Assembly: GCA_017458545.1 (NCBI GenBank)
Contig: JAFTBA010000123.1
Coordinates: 1-15,939, forward strand
Direction of reading: 5' to 3'
DNA from: Synergistaceae bacterium
GTDB lineage: Bacteria; Synergistota; Synergistia; Synergistales; Aminobacteriaceae
DNA length: 15,939 bases
In this document: one piece after another, positions 13,498 to 15,939 of the stretch
Layout of the letters: each line of letters starts with the position of its first letter
Position numbering within the stretch: the first letter of the stretch is position 1
Notes under the pieces: generated by a model
Seen by the model: only the letters and a program-made list of their open reading frames with translations
The model's database searches: none
Told to the model about the DNA's origin: nothing
Made by a program: the position numbers and the translations under genes

Positions 13498-15347
13498 TTG
13501 GATGCCGCCTGCTTTCTGATGAACTCTTCGATTTCCCTGTTCCTGTGAGTCTTGAGACTCTCACGGTAAAGCTCCAGAGCTTCTTTTGTTTTTCCTGCCC
13601 TGAAAAGTGCGTTTGCCTCAGAAATCTGACGGTTAGCTGCGTTAACGGCATCGCGTTCTTTGAGGACGTTATCGAGCCGTGAAACCCATCTCTGCATTTC
13701 ATCGGAAGGTGCAATTCTCTGAGCTTTCCTGTAAAGCTCTGCGGCCCCGTCAATTTTCCCTTCAGCGTAAAGTTCATCGGCCTGCTGAATGAATTTCTGT
13801 GCGTCAGTCCTTGTACCTATACCGAAATCTTCAGGTCCGCGAATCACTGTGTCAGGTGCGAGTCTTGTGTTTCTGCTTAATTGTCTGACTCTCTGCTGAG
13901 CGTCATCATTAGGCCAAACGTTAACGCTCTCGGTAAAACGTTTCAATGCTTCCTGATTCTGATTGCGTCTCTGAAGGTCCTGCCCTTCGCGGTAAAGTGC
14001 TTTTGCCTGACGCTCACGGCGTGAAATTACGCTCTGTAATTCCTCAATGTGCTGCCTTAATCCTGCGTCAGGATTGCTCTGTAAACTCGCTGCGTAATGG
14101 TTTAATGCCTCCTGTAATTTTCCTTCGCGTTCGAGTGAGTTGCCTTCTCCTGCGTAACGGTCTGCGTCAGCTATGAGAGTGAGTCTGTTGCGTATGCGTT
14201 CCATTCTGTCAATGACTGCATCGCTGGACATTACTGCGATACTTTTAGCGTAATATTCGAGAGCGTCCTCGTACATATTTTCGTTGTCATATGCGCTTGC
14301 GGTGTCGCGTAACCAGTTAGCTTCCTGCTGTCGTTTCCTGAAATCGTCAACTTTAGCTTCTGCCGACTTAATGATTCTCTCTCCGTCATCAATAGGCCAT
14401 ATAACCTGTGCAATTCTCAGGTTCTTCAGAGCGTCATCATATCTGCCGGCCTCATCGAATTTCTTAGAGTCCTCTCTGAGTCTCTGAGCCTTGAGGTAAC
14501 GCGCGTAATTTGCAGACATGACTCTGAGTCCTCCTGCGATTTCAGTATCTCTGGGTGAAAGGTTAACGGCTTTTTTAGCGAGGTCAACAGCATCGGCATA
14601 GTTCTTCGAGTCCCAAAGCTGCTGAGCATTCTGCCAATTCTGCCACGCTTCGCGCTCCAATGCGGACTCTTCATATGTTGAAACGGGAAGTGTAATGTTT
14701 ACTGTACTCTCTCCGCTTCCGAGTTTAATGCCTGAGGAGTTGAACGCTGTAACGGTAATTTCGCTTTCACCGACAGTTCCGCGCCTGATGAATATGTCGC
14801 TGTTATCCTGACTCATCATTGCAGTAGCTGCATCGCTGTTCCAAGTGAACGAGTGCTGACCTTTGAACGGGGGATTGAGTGAAGCTCTGAGTCTTACCGG
14901 AGCGTTAGCCAAGAGAACGTCAGGACTCAAAGCATAATCCGAACGCTGAGATGAGTCCCAGAGAGTTACGGGTCTGTCAACAACAACTGATATGTCAATG
15001 CGGAACTCAGTAGGGTTGACGAGTGTTTCACCTGAAGAGACGATGTTGCCGTTTCTGTCGATTAAGGAGACAGCTACTCTGATAGGTTTGGTATCGAGCG
15101 GAGTGAAAGCGCATTCGCGTCCGCCTGAACGGAGTGAAATTCTGTCGGGATTAAGACCTGTAGTAGGACTGACGGACCATTCGACAGAACCGCCGTTAGG
15201 AATCTGAGAGGTCTCAACAGAAAGCACAGTCTGTTCACCGACATGGGCATCATTGTTCATGATGATTGAGGGAGCAGCTGCGAAAGAAGTTGCCGATAAA
15301 GAGAACAGCAAAAGTATCAGCAGTGTAAGGGAAAATCTGATACGCAT
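13494..15347 (-). CDS. exported Ig-like / TPR-repeat protein
   Basis: A 617-residue protein. Residues 1-24 are a signal peptide (MRIRFSLTLLILLLFSLSATSFAA). About 25-215 appear as two beta-rich Ig/PKD-like domains (GGSVEWSVSP..; QHSFTWNSD..ESEITVTAFNSSG). From about 225 to the end there are some seven tetratricopeptide-type repeats, for instance NAQQLWDSKNYADAVDLAKKAVNLSP, GRYDDALKNLRIAQVIWP, MYEDALEYYAKSIAVM, GKLQEALNHYAASLQSNPD, GKIDGAAELYRKAQRIAPSD and GKTKEALELYRESLKTH, joined by charged coiled-coil-like helices. TPRs form protein scaffolds; no catalytic motif is seen. It should be periplasmic or surface exposed since no membrane anchor follows. AGGAGG sits 11 bases before the ATG. The stop overlaps the ParA-like gene, so the two are translationally coupled. 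Confidence 0.88.
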   Translation of the reverse strand: MRIRFSLTLLILLLFSLSATSFAAAPSIIMNNDAHVGEQTVLSVETSQIPNGGSVEWSVSPTTGLNPDRISLRSGGRECAFTPLDTKPIRVAVSLIDRNGNIVSSGETLVNPTEFRIDISVVVDRPVTLWDSSQRSDYALSPDVLLANAPVRLRASLNPPFKGQHSFTWNSDAATAMMSQDNSDIFIRRGTVGESEITVTAFNSSGIKLGSGESTVNITLPVSTYEESALEREAWQNWQNAQQLWDSKNYADAVDLAKKAVNLSPRDTEIAGGLRVMSANYARYLKAQRLREDSKKFDEAGRYDDALKNLRIAQVIWPIDDGERIIKSAEAKVDDFRKRQQEANWLRDTASAYDNENMYEDALEYYAKSIAVMSSDAVIDRMERIRNRLTLIADADRYAGEGNSLEREGKLQEALNHYAASLQSNPDAGLRQHIEELQSVISRRERQAKALYREGQDLQRRNQNQEALKRFTESVNVWPNDDAQQRVRQLSRNTRLAPDTVIRGPEDFGIGTRTDAQKFIQQADELYAEGKIDGAAELYRKAQRIAPSDEMQRWVSRLDNVLKERDAVNAANRQISEANALFRAGKTKEALELYRESLKTHRNREIEEFIRKQAASK

Positions 15348-15415
15348 AAATATATAATCCTCCTTTTATGCTATAGAAAGTGTGAAAAAAATTTCTGTAA
15401 TAATTCGTAGAGTTA

Positions 15416-15421
15416 ATTATA
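15416..15421 (-). promoter_or_regulatory. candidate -10 box of the TPR-ParA operon
   Basis: A TATAAT on the - strand predicts a start near 15409 and a leader of about 60 bases. No clear -35 is seen. The rest of the 206-base gap is A/T-rich and holds only this and the opposing glgB signals. Confidence 0.4.
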
Positions 15422-15468
15422 CATTGAAAGCAGTGAAAACGTTTTTGTCATAACCGTTAAGATTCTAA

Positions 15469-15497
15469 TTGAAATAAGAGCGTTTATCACATAAAAT
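15469..15497 (+). promoter_or_regulatory. candidate promoter of glgB
   Basis: TTGAAA (15469-15474) and TAAAAT (15492-15497) are separated by 17 bases. The predicted start near 15504 leaves a leader of about 50 bases that ends in an AAGGGGG ribosome binding site (15537-15543). Confidence 0.6.
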
Positions 15498-15553
15498 TTA
15501 GGCACGACAAAAATTTTCATAATCATAATCATACATAAGGGGGTAATCTTTTT

Positions 15554-15939
15554 ATGGCAGACACTATAAGACACGGTGTATCGCCTATAACCGACTATGA
15601 TATATTCCTGTTCAAACAGGGAACACATTACCATCTTTACGAGAAGATGGGCGCACAGAAATTCACAGACCCTTCGGACAACGCAGAGGGAGTCGCATTC
15701 AGCGTATGGGCACCTAATGCCCAGTCGGTAAGTGTCGTAGGGAACTTCAACGGCTGGAACACTGAGTCGCACCCTTTGGCAGCAAGATGGGACGGTTCAG
15801 GAATATGGGAGGGATTCGTACCCGGCCTTCAGAAATGGGAGCTGTACAAATTCTGCATAAAGAACTCACACGGCGAAATCAAAGAGAAAATGGATCCTTT
15901 CTGCCGTGCGTTTGAACTTCCTCCTAGAACGTCATCAAT
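15554..15939 (+). CDS. glgB: 1,4-alpha-glucan branching enzyme, N-terminal part
   Basis: The gene is cut by the right edge; 128 codons are visible. The protein begins MADTIRHGVSPITDYDIFLFKQGTH, then YHLYEKMGAQ, followed by the CBM48 early-set domain of GH13 branching enzymes: GVAFSVWAPNAQSVSVVGNFNGWN, IWEGFVPGLQKWELYKF, then KMDPFC. Branching enzyme creates the alpha-1,6 branches of glycogen in the cytoplasm. AAGGGGG is 10 bases before the ATG. Only the N-terminal module is seen, so a related GH13 protein with the same start (such as a debranching enzyme) cannot be fully excluded, but the YHLYEKMGA start with this CBM48 favours GlgB. It is divergent from the TPR gene. Confidence 0.88.
   Translation, partial: MADTIRHGVSPITDYDIFLFKQGTHYHLYEKMGAQKFTDPSDNAEGVAFSVWAPNAQSVSVVGNFNGWNTESHPLAARWDGSGIWEGFVPGLQKWELYKFCIKNSHGEIKEKMDPFCRAFELPPRTSS

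Noticed and set aside
15413..15772. A 119-codon open frame on the - strand over the glgB start
   Set aside because: It covers the glgB promoter and first codons, has no ribosome binding site, and its protein shows no recognisable pattern.

Overview
The window looks like a stretch of chromosome from an anaerobic Gram-negative bacterium. Outer membrane: an LptC-like and an LptD-like protein (lipopolysaccharide export) lie together. Anaerobic metabolism: there is a phosphofructokinase with the residue signature of pyrophosphate-dependent enzymes, a phosphate butyryl/acetyltransferase and an ECF-type biotin transporter subunit. The gene mix and codon habits resemble gut or rumen Synergistota, but that assignment is from memory of family composition and is tentative. 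No rRNA, tRNA, CRISPR array, insertion sequence or prophage was seen.

Layout, left to right. (1) 4-3736, + strand: two tandem paralogous small acidic antitoxin-like proteins, then an LptC-like protein, an LptD-like barrel and a class IV PLP aminotransferase, packed with short gaps or overlaps. This run ends in a degenerate heptamer inverted array of TAGGG/CCCTA units (3734-3833). (2) 3913-5887, + strand: phosphate butyryl/acetyltransferase with its own terminator, then a membrane-anchored ankyrin-repeat protein. (3) 9169-6012, - strand: an exported DUF362 protein, a COG0701-type permease overlapping it, and the phosphofructokinase with its own -10 box. (4) 9304-10044, + strand: a DUF533/TerB-like protein, whose end overlaps the end of a convergent XRE-family regulator (10408-10010). 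(5) 10566-12112, + strand: birA-bioY, preceded by a near-canonical BirA operator overlapping the birA -35 box. (6) 15347-12157, - strand: an exported Ig-like/TPR protein and, overlapping by ATGA, an orphan ParA-type ATPase with a long Pro/Glu-rich linker and an unrecognised C-terminal domain. (7) 15554 to the right edge, + strand: the start of a glycogen branching enzyme gene (glgB).

Most clearly interpretable circuit: BirA carries an N-terminal winged helix, a ligase domain, and its own operator in front of birA-bioY. This predicts that biotin sufficiency shuts off both ligase and uptake. Most open-ended parts: the TPR-ParA pair, the exported DUF362-permease pair, the heptamer array, and the duplicated antitoxin-like genes upstream of the lpt genes.

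Nothing here was checked against a database. Family names rest on motif recognition by eye, and promoter and terminator calls are visual.
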